DNA of 64,000 nucleotides, from NCBI GenBank assembly GCA_964344305.1, contig CAYFMT010000008.1, positions 1-64,000 of the forward strand, in the 5' to 3' direction. A model generated the notes under the pieces. The model saw only the letters and a list, made by a program, of their open reading frames with translations. It had not been told where the DNA came from and made no database searches. Source of the stretch: JABMOV01 sp964344305 (GTDB lineage Bacteria; Fidelibacterota; Marinisomatia; Marinisomatales; JABMOV01). Both the position numbers and the translations under genes were made by a program. This document shows positions 15,295 through 25,375 of this stretch, one piece after another; position 1 is the first letter of the stretch; each line of letters opens with the position of its first letter.

Positions 15295-17646
15295 ATGAGT
15301 GTGTTTTATAGATATCCAATAGTATTTATGAATGGAGCATTTGTACTCGGGATTCTTTCAGCGTATAAATATATCCTTGGTACAATACTTATCCCTGTGA
15401 CCATTCTAATTACTTTTTGGATTATATGCTTCAGGAAACAGTTTCTCCTGCCGACAATTCTAATATGCTTGAGCGTGATCCTTGGTTGGGGTGTTTTTTC
15501 AATTCAGGATACAACATTGAATGAGAGCGAACGGGTTGCGATCGCTCTTGAGGGTCGACTTGTCCATGCTTCTGGAATAGTCGATGATATTTCTGAAACC
15601 AATAGCGGTAAGTATAGAATAAGATTAACCAATGCGTTTTTTTACAACGATAGTATCAATGTTCATTCATCACTAGCATGTTTTTTATATATAAATAGTA
15701 GACCTATGGTTGAGTATGGTGATTCACTTGAGGTTTATGGGACATTTCTTCAATTCCAGAAAAAACGTAATCCGGGACAGTTTAATTTGAGACAATTTTA
15801 CCAGAGGAAGGGCATTTTTGGTCTACTTCTCCCAGAGGATGGTCTTGAGATAATAGTTCGCAGAAACCACAGGAAAAGTTTCCAGGGACTGGTATACGAT
15901 ATCCGCAACAGAATCTCAGCCATATTCTATAGATGTCTTCATCGGAATGATGCAGGATTGCTGACTGCTCTGATCCTTGGTGATAAGAGTGGTCTTGATC
16001 CAGCTTTAAAATCACAGTTTCAATCAATCGGGGTGGTACATGTTCTGGCTGTATCGGGCTTGCATGTTGGGTATATTGTGTTGATTCTATCAACGATCGT
16101 ATCTCTGATGAAAATTCCGTGGGGTTACGATAAAATTGTCATAATGATAGGTCTGTTATTTTATGCTGGTATTACGGGGTTTACACCCAGTGTCAGTCGT
16201 GCATGCCTGATGGCAGGTCTGTATATGATTGGTCTTCTGCTGAATAGAAATGCAAATCCATGGAATATTATATCTGCATCTTCGTACGTGATTCTAGTTG
16301 TTAAACCACATCAATTGTTTGATCTTGGATTTATCCTGAGTTTTTCAGCAGTTATATCCATTATTTTCTTCTACAAGGAGATTAACCGAATTCTGCCCGA
16401 TGTGCTTAAAGTAGAAAACATCCCCTGGTTGGGGCTACGCTTCTTCTGGGCACTTTTTCTTGTATCGTTTTCAGCTCAGATCGGCACACTCCCAGTCACA
16501 CTGTTGACATTTGGTAAATTGCCAATAGTTGCATTGATTGCCAATGTAATCATTGTGCCGCTAATTGGTGTGTTAGTTGCACTTGGAATAGTCTTGCTGG
16601 GTATATCCTGGGTTCCAATTTTGCCATGGATATACAGCGAGGCGATCTGGATCGATTCACTGGTTATCCAATACATTTCAAATTTCTTTTCAAGCATTGA
16701 ACATGGTGTTATAAATGCTTCTGGTTTCCAAAACTATCACGTATTTATCTATATCCTTGGATTGATAATTCTGATTTTGTACGGTAGGAGGAAGATTGGG
16801 CTCGCAAGTCTGTTCCTTTGCATATTAGTCAATCTCAGTATCTGGAAATGGGTTATTACCGATCACACCATGGATATTGTATTTATTGACGTAGGGCAGG
16901 GGGATAGTGCGGTTATAAAACTGCCCAATGGGAAGACAATGCTGGTTGATACAGGATACCGTTCAAGAAAAGTAGACATGGGAAAGGAAATGGTGGTTCC
17001 TGTGTTGAACCACCTGGGTATTCGTCAAATCAACTGGCTTGTATTAAGTCATCCACATAGTGATCATATTGGAGGCACCATGTCCGTGTTGGAAGCCGTA
17101 TATGCTGATACACTAATTGATACAGATATTCACTATGGTTCATTCACCTATAACCAGATTCTGGAAACAGTGGACAGGGATCAAATAGTTTATCTAAATG
17201 GATTTGCGACGAAAACAATGAGGTTGGACAATCAGATTTATCTACAGTTTTTCCATCCTGATACGAGTCATGAAGTGGATCACAATATCAACAATCGCAG
17301 CCTTGTCTTTAAACTCATTCATGGGAAAAATACCATTCTTTTCACTGGCGATGCTGAACTGGAAGCGGAAGCAGACATGCTGCGATTTGGGTCATCCCTG
17401 GAATCGGATATTATTAAAGTAGGTCATCATGGTTCCATAACCAGCACTTCTACGGAATTTTTGAATCTCGTGAACCCACAGACTGCCGTAATTTCAGTTG
17501 GAGAAAAGAATAAATTCAACCACCCATCACATGTCGTTGTCGAAAGACTTCAATCCCATGGGTGTAGTGTACTAAGAACGGATGAATCAGGAGCTATCTG
17601 GTTTCGTTCAGATGGAAGGAGTTTTAAGAGGATTCTATGGAATTAG
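15295..17646 (+). CDS. comEC: DNA internalization-related competence protein ComEC/Rec2
   Basis: 783 residues with the three ComEC parts in order: an N-terminal DUF4131-type segment (helices then a beta domain), the competence membrane domain (LTALILGDKSGLDPALKSQFQSIGVVHVLAVSGLHVGY) and a C-terminal metallo-beta-lactamase domain starting VFIDVGQGDSAVI with HPHSDHIGG and a later GHHGS. It forms the inner-membrane channel for transforming DNA. Its end overlaps rnhB by ten bases. With recA, cinA and thpR in the same window, natural transformation is plausible but unproven. Confidence 0.93.
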   Translation: MSVFYRYPIVFMNGAFVLGILSAYKYILGTILIPVTILITFWIICFRKQFLLPTILICLSVILGWGVFSIQDTTLNESERVAIALEGRLVHASGIVDDISETNSGKYRIRLTNAFFYNDSINVHSSLACFLYINSRPMVEYGDSLEVYGTFLQFQKKRNPGQFNLRQFYQRKGIFGLLLPEDGLEIIVRRNHRKSFQGLVYDIRNRISAIFYRCLHRNDAGLLTALILGDKSGLDPALKSQFQSIGVVHVLAVSGLHVGYIVLILSTIVSLMKIPWGYDKIVIMIGLLFYAGITGFTPSVSRACLMAGLYMIGLLLNRNANPWNIISASSYVILVVKPHQLFDLGFILSFSAVISIIFFYKEINRILPDVLKVENIPWLGLRFFWALFLVSFSAQIGTLPVTLLTFGKLPIVALIANVIIVPLIGVLVALGIVLLGISWVPILPWIYSEAIWIDSLVIQYISNFFSSIEHGVINASGFQNYHVFIYILGLIILILYGRRKIGLASLFLCILVNLSIWKWVITDHTMDIVFIDVGQGDSAVIKLPNGKTMLVDTGYRSRKVDMGKEMVVPVLNHLGIRQINWLVLSHPHSDHIGGTMSVLEAVYADTLIDTDIHYGSFTYNQILETVDRDQIVYLNGFATKTMRLDNQIYLQFFHPDTSHEVDHNINNRSLVFKLIHGKNTILFTGDAELEAEADMLRFGSSLESDIIKVGHHGSITSTSTEFLNLVNPQTAVISVGEKNKFNHPSHVVVERLQSHGCSVLRTDESGAIWFRSDGRSFKRILWN

Positions 17647-18575
17647 TTGCAGGAGTTGATGAGGCAGGTAGGGGACCCTTAGCAGGCCCGGTTGTTGCCT
17701 CAGCAGTCATTCTTTCGCCGGATAACCCTGTTGAAGGATTACGAGATTCAAAAAAACTAAGTGCATTGAAACGTGACAAACTGTACCATGAAATTCTAGA
17801 CTCGGCTCTATCGGTTGGGATAGGTATTGTTGACAACGATGTGATTGATAGGATCAATATTCTGAATGCTACCCATAGAGCCATGAAAATGTCACTCGGA
17901 CGATTAAACGTTAAACCCACAAGGGCCTTGATTGATGGGTATGGACTTCCAACACAGATTATTCCAAACGAAGGCGTGATAAAAGGGGATGATAAAATTG
18001 ATTGCATCCGTGCTGCCTCCATAGTTGCAAAGGTAACACGAGATCAGTTGATGGAAAAATGGGATATCGTGTTCCCCGAATATGGCTTTGCAGGGCATAA
18101 AGGGTACGGTACTAAACAGCATATGGAAGCACTTCAGAAATGGAAGCCCTCTCCCATTCATCGAAAATCGTTTCGACCCGTGAAAGAAAATCTGAAACCC
18201 GCAACCTGGTACCGGGAGAATAAAAAAATTGGATGGCTGGGGGAGAAACTGGCCGCCATGAATTTGCAGGATAAGGGATATGCTATCCTTGAAATGAATA
18301 AACGAGTGCATCCTTACGGTGAAATTGATATAATTGCGGAACATTCTGGTGATGTTGTCTTTTTAGAGATCAAAACAGGCATGTCAAACTCCCGAATTTC
18401 ACCTGTTTTAAATTTGTCTGAACAAAAAATGATAAAATTGGAATCAGCCATAAATAAATACATGCAGGATGAGCAGGAAAGTCGCCCCATCCGTTTCGAA
18501 GCGATGACTGTAACCATAGATGGTAAAAAACATTCGTTCGATCATATTAAGCATGTAGATTTCAATTTCAATTAG
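17637..18575 (+). CDS. rnhB: Ribonuclease HII fused to YraN/UPF0102 nuclease-fold domain
   Basis: 312 residues in two parts. Residues 1-~190 are RNase HII with the four catalytic carboxylates (DEAGRG Asp8-Glu9, ALIDG Asp100, KGD Asp118) and the AASIVAKVTRD motif; it removes ribonucleotides from DNA. Residues ~197-312 match YraN/UPF0102, with a PD-(D/E)XK-like pattern GEID (Asp231) and FLEIK (Glu244, Lys246). The two are usually separate neighbouring genes; here the frame is continuous with no stop. The function of YraN is poorly known. It is coupled to comEC upstream and followed by lepB after 9 bp. Confidence 0.93.
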   Translation: MELVAGVDEAGRGPLAGPVVASAVILSPDNPVEGLRDSKKLSALKRDKLYHEILDSALSVGIGIVDNDVIDRINILNATHRAMKMSLGRLNVKPTRALIDGYGLPTQIIPNEGVIKGDDKIDCIRAASIVAKVTRDQLMEKWDIVFPEYGFAGHKGYGTKQHMEALQKWKPSPIHRKSFRPVKENLKPATWYRENKKIGWLGEKLAAMNLQDKGYAILEMNKRVHPYGEIDIIAEHSGDVVFLEIKTGMSNSRISPVLNLSEQKMIKLESAINKYMQDEQESRPIRFEAMTVTIDGKKHSFDHIKHVDFNFN

Positions 18576-18584
18576 AAAGAAGAC

Positions 18585-19556
18585 ATGACAGATAAAACCC
18601 GTAAAGCTCTATTTGAGGCAAGATCCCTTGGACTGCTAATCCTCATTGCACTATTGTTAAAGGTAACCATTGTTGAAGCGTATATCGTACCAACCGGCAG
18701 CATGGAAAACACGATCATGACCGGTGATTTTCTTGTGGGAAATCGATTTGTATATGGCATGCGTACACCTGACTGGATTGGCATTCCTTATACCGATAAA
18801 GGATTTAATATTCCCTACGTTCGATTTCCGAAATTTCGCGAACCGGAACAGGGGGATGTCATTATTTTCAAATATCCCAGGGATCCTTATCATAAATATG
18901 TCAAGCGATTGATTGCACTTCCGGGTGATACACTTGCTATCCGTGAGAGACAGGTCTATATCAATCAAACCGAATTTATCCTTCCTGAAAATGGGAAGTA
19001 CATCGCACCTGAATTGCCACCGGATTTTAAACAGCGGGATATATTCTTACGAACGTTTGGGAACAAAGATAATCTGGACCCAATTGTTATTCCAAAAAAA
19101 GGGGATATCATAGTTCTGAACGAAGAAACGAACTGGCTATACGTTGTACCTCTCATGATAATGGATGGTCACGATATCACACTGGAATCTGACTCACGTA
19201 GTTACAAATTAACAAACACAGACCCGAATGACCTGTATAGGCGAAAAGAATCCATGGACGTCTTTGAGGATTATTATCCAGCAGGAGATAAATTGACACC
19301 ATGGTCCACTGCAATAGGAGATGATAGCTGGAAGCACCTGCATATAGATGGTGTATCCGTAACCGAATTGGAACGTTATACCGTAGAGCAGGATTATTAC
19401 TGGGCCATGGGAGATAACCGTGATGACAGTCTCGATTCCCGGTACTGGGGATTTGTGCCTGAGTGTAACCTGTTGGGGACAGCCTTATTTGTCTATTTCT
19501 CCCTGGATCTAGACAGATGGGTGCCTCGACTTGGACGATTTGGGACTATTAATTAG
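18585..19556 (+). CDS. lepB: Signal peptidase I
   Basis: Membrane serine protease that cleaves Sec signal peptides, 323 residues. One N-terminal membrane helix (~14-34) precedes the catalytic PTGSMENT (Ser39). The general-base lysine lies in YVKRLIALPGD (Lys107), and the C-terminal MGDNRDDSLDSRYWG box is intact. A ~120-residue insertion between boxes C and E makes it longer than the minimal enzyme, as in many FCB-group bacteria. ATG 18585 follows rnhB closely. Confidence 0.95.
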   Translation: MTDKTRKALFEARSLGLLILIALLLKVTIVEAYIVPTGSMENTIMTGDFLVGNRFVYGMRTPDWIGIPYTDKGFNIPYVRFPKFREPEQGDVIIFKYPRDPYHKYVKRLIALPGDTLAIRERQVYINQTEFILPENGKYIAPELPPDFKQRDIFLRTFGNKDNLDPIVIPKKGDIIVLNEETNWLYVVPLMIMDGHDITLESDSRSYKLTNTDPNDLYRRKESMDVFEDYYPAGDKLTPWSTAIGDDSWKHLHIDGVSVTELERYTVEQDYYWAMGDNRDDSLDSRYWGFVPECNLLGTALFVYFSLDLDRWVPRLGRFGTIN

Positions 19557-19715
19557 TCCTGATGTCCTTTACATCCTGATCGAAATACGTAGGCCATATT
19601 TATATCCTTCTTTTATCTCATATATACAGATACATGTCAAAAATAAAAAGTTCTGGCATCATAGACGAAAAAACCTGAAAATTGACGGTCGAGGAAAACC
19701 TGATAATCCAAGGTG

Positions 19716-22631
19716 ATGACGTCAAATAAACTAAATCAACGACATGGATCGTCTGCAGGCTGGCTATGGGTCATCCTTATGCTTGTGCTGTTTGCATCGT
19801 GTGATTTTCAAAATCCTGCAGAATTTGAAATGCCCACATGGTTTATTGATCTAAAGATTCCTATCACAAACAAATCCTATCCTCTATCGGATATGGCCAA
19901 TAGTGACTTCATTGATCCCACATCAGATTCCACTGGGTTTCAGGTAATGTTTGAAGGTGATCTGCCTGATACGTCAATTGATGCATCATATCTCCAGATT
20001 GAGGTGAACCAGGATATTGATCCAGAAACTGAACCGGTATCAGGGATTACCGTTGATTTTCTCGTTGATACAACCATTCAGTTGACTGTTCCATTTGGAG
20101 AGGCAGGATTTCTGGATATTGACAGTCTACAGACTTTTGACGTACCAAATACATTTAATCATCGAATCCTCTCATCCAATTGGAACACCATTGCAACCAA
20201 TTTTGATACGCTGATCCAGGTGGATTTTAATATCCCCGATATACCTTCATCTGAACTGCCTGAATTCATTACATCTATTGACAAATTTATTATTGTTGAA
20301 GATACCAATGGAGATTCAAGTCTTTTCCGCTCCCGAATTGCAAACAATGGACTCCCATCCGATATTGAAGATGTTCAGTTTCGCTTACTGACAGATACAT
20401 CTTCACCAATGGACACACTGGCAAATCATACCAGAGCAAGTGTTTCTAAAGACAATGCTTATGAAGAAACCACATCTTTAAGCAGGGATAGTCTTGGGAC
20501 AGGAATCAGAATGGAGTTCGGCTTTAGTTTACAGGAGATTACAGCTGTGGATACGATCACCATTCTTGCTGGTGATTCTGTACAGGCGAATATTTCCATT
20601 CGAATTCGAATAGCAGGAATTGATGGGGCACAGGTTACCACCACGCGAACAAATGTGGCTCCGGAACTTGATCCTATTGAATTCCCTTCAGATGTGGAAT
20701 TGTATAGCGGAACGTTTTCTGCCAATACGTTTGGTGACATCAATACCATATCAGTCACAGGGTTAAGAAGCACATTCCCATTTGACCTTGAATTCTATAT
20801 GCACTTCAGGAACTTTATTCCACCGGCAGGATCGGATTCTGTCAAGATTGATACAGTTTTAAGTGCTGATCTAAACCCTATTTCTAAACTCTGGAAGCTG
20901 GATGGCTACACCTTTGCAAACCCTGAAGATCCGGACAGTGCATTAACCACATTGAATATTGATATGAGAGCCATCATCGTGGCACAACAGACCGTGATAC
21001 CGCTTGATGGGACCGACCTTGGTTCTTTCGATATAGGTGTGGAGGTAACGGAATTTCATTTCGACTCATTACAGGCCAATCTTATTCAATCTTTTCCACC
21101 GACTACCCAGCAAATGGCTGGTATGCCACAGGGTTTTTCTGGCATGGCATTTACGGATGTTAGAATCGAATTTGAAATGCTGAACCAGATTCAATTACCA
21201 GTAAATCTCGATATTGCGCTGGTTGGTGTCGATGCATTCGAGGACACATCCCGTGTGGCGGTTATTGCGAATGTGGGTAGCCCATCCAATGCTATTGATA
21301 CAACAAAGACAATTATTCGACTGTGGAAGTTTGGAACCACCACACTGATCTATGATTCGCCATCGGATTCAATGTGGACAGACAGCCTGACTGTGCCACC
21401 AGGGCAGGGTGAAACAACCATCGTGGATCTCCTATCCAGCAACCCCGTGAATATAGATGTGGACGCATCTGCTACCATTGACGGTCGAGGAAAGATTGTG
21501 GTAGGTGCATCCATTGGAGGTTCGTATAGACTAATAGCTCCTTTTGAAGTGAGAATGGATGAAATGACATTCATACCACTTACGCAGACACCACTAGAAG
21601 AAATGACACACGAGAATAGAAGTCTCATACGCAATTCCCTCCTCATGGCTTCCATGAATACGAATGTTGTGAACCATATTCCAGTGGGCGGAGAGATTTC
21701 TATTCTACAATCCAATCAGTTGTACTTCCCGCTTAACACGACCCTGGAGGCATTGACTGCATTCCGAGATACTATGGTGGCAACGCAGGGATGGAGTGCA
21801 ACGGACAGTCTATATATTGTTACAAGCTGTGATACTCTAAATCCCTCTACCAGTGATATTTATATTTTTAATGTCATGGATGACTTTAGCGCTTGCGTTG
21901 ATGGGCTGATTTACCTGGTTAGGTCTACAACCAGCCCCATAGATACGGTAATATCTTATGTAGATACGCTGGCGAAAATTATACTTCCTGATCCAATTTC
22001 ATATTACTCAGATACATCATCAACAGGTCATCCTGGGGCTGTTTCCACGCCCGGATCCATCAGTCACAATTCTGTCATTGATACCAATCGGATCAAACTC
22101 ATGACCGATCCGGGGAATCATTATATCGTTCCCCGGTTTCATCTAAACGGTACCGATGGGCGATCTGTCTATTTATCCATGGAGGATTATATCCAGATTT
22201 CTGCCAGCATTGTCTTCAGGGTCAGCAATACAGGTGTCTTTGAAACCCCACCGGATGAATTGGTATTGGAATATCCAAATGGCGGTGAAACACTGTTGAT
22301 GAATCGAGATTATGTGATTCGATGGAAAACGTATGGATCCGTGGATGAGATTGACCTCCAGTACGGTGTTGGGTCTTCCATCCGACCTGCGAATAAAGAT
22401 GAGTGGCAGGATATTCAACTTGCTGTCGCGAATGTGGATTCGTTCGTCTGGACACCAATATTATCAGATCTAAACCAGGTACCACCTGCAGAAAGGGACA
22501 GTATAAGGATCCGTATTTCTATTCCAGAAACAGAGATATATGATGTCAGCGGTTGGTATTTCACTGTCCAGGATGGTTCAAGATCTGGATCAGGTAAAGC
22601 AGGATCTGCCACCAGAAAGGGACTTGAATGA
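19716..22631 (+). CDS. Very large uncharacterised lipoprotein with C-terminal Ig-like domain
   Basis: About 971 residues from ATG 19716 (a GTG lies one codon earlier). The N-terminus is a lipoprotein signal with lipobox LFASC, followed directly by DFQNPAEFEMPTWFIDLKIPI. The body is rich in Ser/Thr/Asp and predicted beta strands, with no enzyme motif that I recognise. Near residues 850-960 the pattern LEYPNGGETLLMNRDYVIRWKT...YFTVQDGS matches the PNGGE Ig-like domain of surface proteins. Its stop overlaps the start of the barrel protein gene, so the two are likely made together and may form an outer-membrane complex. Confidence 0.8.
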   Translation: MTSNKLNQRHGSSAGWLWVILMLVLFASCDFQNPAEFEMPTWFIDLKIPITNKSYPLSDMANSDFIDPTSDSTGFQVMFEGDLPDTSIDASYLQIEVNQDIDPETEPVSGITVDFLVDTTIQLTVPFGEAGFLDIDSLQTFDVPNTFNHRILSSNWNTIATNFDTLIQVDFNIPDIPSSELPEFITSIDKFIIVEDTNGDSSLFRSRIANNGLPSDIEDVQFRLLTDTSSPMDTLANHTRASVSKDNAYEETTSLSRDSLGTGIRMEFGFSLQEITAVDTITILAGDSVQANISIRIRIAGIDGAQVTTTRTNVAPELDPIEFPSDVELYSGTFSANTFGDINTISVTGLRSTFPFDLEFYMHFRNFIPPAGSDSVKIDTVLSADLNPISKLWKLDGYTFANPEDPDSALTTLNIDMRAIIVAQQTVIPLDGTDLGSFDIGVEVTEFHFDSLQANLIQSFPPTTQQMAGMPQGFSGMAFTDVRIEFEMLNQIQLPVNLDIALVGVDAFEDTSRVAVIANVGSPSNAIDTTKTIIRLWKFGTTTLIYDSPSDSMWTDSLTVPPGQGETTIVDLLSSNPVNIDVDASATIDGRGKIVVGASIGGSYRLIAPFEVRMDEMTFIPLTQTPLEEMTHENRSLIRNSLLMASMNTNVVNHIPVGGEISILQSNQLYFPLNTTLEALTAFRDTMVATQGWSATDSLYIVTSCDTLNPSTSDIYIFNVMDDFSACVDGLIYLVRSTTSPIDTVISYVDTLAKIILPDPISYYSDTSSTGHPGAVSTPGSISHNSVIDTNRIKLMTDPGNHYIVPRFHLNGTDGRSVYLSMEDYIQISASIVFRVSNTGVFETPPDELVLEYPNGGETLLMNRDYVIRWKTYGSVDEIDLQYGVGSSIRPANKDEWQDIQLAVANVDSFVWTPILSDLNQVPPAERDSIRIRISIPETEIYDVSGWYFTVQDGSRSGSGKAGSATRKGLE

Positions 22632-24049
22632 AGAATCGTATCCTCATTGGTTTCTTATCTTTATTGGTAATCTCTTCTATACAGGGACAAATGAAACGTG
22701 ATGCACGTTCTGTTGGACTTGCTGGAGCGTATGGGACGGTAGCAGATGGGATTTTCTCTGTTGGATATAACCCTGCACTACTTGCATTTCAAACCGAAAA
22801 ACCTTTTATGATGCAGCTGATTGGGTTCGATTTCGGCCTGGTTAGCAATTACATTTCTTTAAGTAACATAAACAATTTATCGGGCGATACTCTCACAAGT
22901 TCGGATATTGATGGATTACTCCGAACACTGGATAAAAGCGGTGGACTTACATTTACGCCAGATATCCACCTTGCAACACCTGCATTGAATTTTGCTTCCG
23001 GAAACATGGCATTAACGAGCAATACAATCATATTAACGGATTTAGCACTTCCTACAGAACTAGTTGAGTTGTTATTAAAAGGCAATGCCCATCGAACCGA
23101 CCTGGATCTCACCTTGAATTATGAAATTCTTGGTGTCAATGAGCTTGGGTTTTCCTTTGCAGTTCCTTATGATCATTTTGCCTGGGGCATCACCCTGAAA
23201 TATTTGCAGGGATTATTCTATTTTGGTGTGGATCCCGACTCGAGCAGTTCAACACTTGTTACGACGGATGAGTACCTGTATGGCTCTGGACAATACTATA
23301 TGCGACAGGGACTTGGCGGCAGCGGTGTTGGGTTGGATGTTGGGTTCTCCACACGACGCACAAATGGGTGGCAGTTTGGGTTCTCTTTCATGAATGTTAT
23401 GGGAAAAATAAAGTGGAATAATCCAAGCTTTATTAAGGATATCCTGGCTGGTGGGGACAAGAAATTTGGGACGGACGATGATATCTTTCATTTCACATGG
23501 GGAGACCAGATCCTCAATGATTCCATGGCTGTTATTTATGAATTTGAAATTGATTCTACCAACCTTGAAGGATTGTCAGGTGAACCCACATTCAGCAACG
23601 ACCAGCGTATCGTATATAATCTGGATGAAAACGGAAAATTGAAATCCTTCACCACGAGATATCCGGGTCTATTCAGACTGGGTGGATCCTATCGATCTCC
23701 TGACTATTTGGTTACCAGTGATATTTGGACGGGTTTCCAGAATCGATTCTTCGCAAGGGCACACTGGAAATGGGCCATGGGAGTGGAGGTATATCGATTT
23801 CCCTCAATGCCATTGCGCCTTGGGTACGCATGGGGAGGAAGTGACTTCAAGGAACTGGCCATGGGTATTGGTGTGCATAAAGGTCCTGTCATATTTGATG
23901 TAGGATTCGCTTTCCGAAATGGAATATGGATTCATACCATGAAAGGATTTAACCTGTCCCTCGGTTTGACATTTACAGGGTTGGGAAGCAGGAAGGAATC
24001 ATTGGAGGATAATTCAGGAACTCCGGCACCAGTTGTCCCTGAGAATTAA
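22628..24049 (+). CDS. Outer-membrane beta-barrel protein (DUF5723/PorV-like)
   Basis: 473 residues with an N-terminal signal peptide (cleaved around IQG), then ARSVGLAGAYGTVADGIFSVGYNPALLA, the conserved opening of FadL/PorV/DUF5723-type barrels. The rest alternates amphipathic strands ending in a hydrophobic LSLGLTFTGLG strand. It starts at ATG 22628 overlapping the giant lipoprotein stop (ATGA), indicating coupled expression. Role unknown; a barrel that carries or displays the lipoprotein is a reasonable guess. Confidence 0.8.
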   Translation: MKNRILIGFLSLLVISSIQGQMKRDARSVGLAGAYGTVADGIFSVGYNPALLAFQTEKPFMMQLIGFDFGLVSNYISLSNINNLSGDTLTSSDIDGLLRTLDKSGGLTFTPDIHLATPALNFASGNMALTSNTIILTDLALPTELVELLLKGNAHRTDLDLTLNYEILGVNELGFSFAVPYDHFAWGITLKYLQGLFYFGVDPDSSSSTLVTTDEYLYGSGQYYMRQGLGGSGVGLDVGFSTRRTNGWQFGFSFMNVMGKIKWNNPSFIKDILAGGDKKFGTDDDIFHFTWGDQILNDSMAVIYEFEIDSTNLEGLSGEPTFSNDQRIVYNLDENGKLKSFTTRYPGLFRLGGSYRSPDYLVTSDIWTGFQNRFFARAHWKWAMGVEVYRFPSMPLRLGYAWGGSDFKELAMGIGVHKGPVIFDVGFAFRNGIWIHTMKGFNLSLGLTFTGLGSRKESLEDNSGTPAPVVPEN

Positions 24050-24090
24050 TACTATTTTTCTTTTTATACTACAAAATCCTGATTGAAATC

Positions 24091-25197
24091 CTATTTCCTC
24101 ACAAATAAGATCAGGATTATTCCACCGATTATAAAGATGATATTCCCCATCCATGCGGACAGGATGGGTTCCAGAATTCCTTTGAATCCAAGGGATTGCC
24201 CAAATTTAATTAACGCATAATAGGTAAAAATCACAAAGACGCTCATACCCGCTCCAAATGTGAGTCCGCCTTTCATCTTCATGACCACAAGAGGAAGTCC
24301 AAATAGCATGACAATCAAGTTGGTAAAAGCAAAGGAAATTTTAAACTGCTGCACCACTTCCCATCGACGTGTATTGACGCCATTATCCTGTAGTATTTCA
24401 ATTCGCTTGTCCAGTTCATTGAAGTTTAATTCTTCAGGGGATTTAAACCTCTGTGCAATGTCTTCAGGTACAAAATTCAATGCTAGCAATGTATCACCGT
24501 CTGAAATGTGCACGCTGGTTTCATGTCCCGTTGAATCAAATGTCCGAAGGGAGTAATCCCTTACAGCCCACATGGACAGACTGTCAATGTAAGACATGCG
24601 TTGAGCATCCAGTCGTTGAAACACAATACCACTATCCAGAAGCACCATATTAATGCCTTCCGCAGATTGTTGCCTGGTACGATACGTTGCCAGGGAAATG
24701 TGTAATGATTCCTGTTTCTGAAGAAAAACATCTTTCATGATACGCTTCGGTTTGTTGATGCTTTTTCGCGCTTTGCGCTTTACATATTCCCTCTCTATAT
24801 CAAACCGCTTTTCATTTCCCCACGATACAAATTGATTCTCGAGGACATAAGAAGCACCACTAATAAGAAATCCACTTAGAATGAGAGGAATGGCGATCCG
24901 GTACAAACTAATACCTGAAGCTTTCATGGCAGTCCATTCATTCCGCTTGGCCATGAGACCAATGCTGAATACAGTAGCGAGAAGTACAGACATTGGAAGG
25001 GCAATATTGATGTACCAGGGTATGGAGTATATATAATATTTAGAAATAATATCTCCAGGGACATCATTATCGATAAACCGATCAATGTTTTCAATGAGAT
25101 CCACGATGATAAAAATGGTAATAAAAGCCAATAATGCCATGATCAGAATCGTAAAAAACTGTTTCAAGACATATTGATCTATCTTTTTAATCTTCAT
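24091..25197 (-). CDS. LptF/LptG family lipopolysaccharide transport permease
   Basis: 368 residues of the YjgP/YjgQ family: helices near the N-terminus (FFTILIMALLAFITIFIIVDL...IPWYINIALPMSVLLATVFSIG), a periplasmic beta-jellyroll domain (~140-270), and C-terminal helices. With LptB it forms the ABC transporter extracting lipopolysaccharide from the inner membrane. The MAKRNEWTAMKASGISLYRI coupling segment is typical. It cannot be assigned to LptF rather than LptG from sequence alone. Single gene, convergent with the barrel gene. Confidence 0.9.
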   Translation of the reverse strand: MKIKKIDQYVLKQFFTILIMALLAFITIFIIVDLIENIDRFIDNDVPGDIISKYYIYSIPWYINIALPMSVLLATVFSIGLMAKRNEWTAMKASGISLYRIAIPLILSGFLISGASYVLENQFVSWGNEKRFDIEREYVKRKARKSINKPKRIMKDVFLQKQESLHISLATYRTRQQSAEGINMVLLDSGIVFQRLDAQRMSYIDSLSMWAVRDYSLRTFDSTGHETSVHISDGDTLLALNFVPEDIAQRFKSPEELNFNELDKRIEILQDNGVNTRRWEVVQQFKISFAFTNLIVMLFGLPLVVMKMKGGLTFGAGMSVFVIFTYYALIKFGQSLGFKGILEPILSAWMGNIIFIIGGIILILFVRK

Positions 25198-25375
25198 AAA
25201 TATGGACCGGAATAACTCCTTTGCTGGTTATATCGGATGCCCTAACTTATCCGCCATCATGAAAAATGATGCCACCAAATTTATTCTTTTTTTAAAAGTG
25301 ACAAATGGTGTTTCTAAATCAATGGAAGGATCTCCATTGAATCAAGGTTTAAGGGATAGGAGATAGGCATTAAGC

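Noticed and set aside
19678..21495. 17-base identity ATTGACGGTCGAGGAAA upstream of and inside the giant lipoprotein gene
   Set aside because: One short match in 64 kb can arise by chance and has no other supporting repeat structure.
24075..24118. AATCCTGAT/ATCAGGATT inverted repeat at the end of the LptF/G gene as a terminator
   Set aside because: The loop is about 26 bases, there is no T-run on either strand, and part of the repeat is coding.
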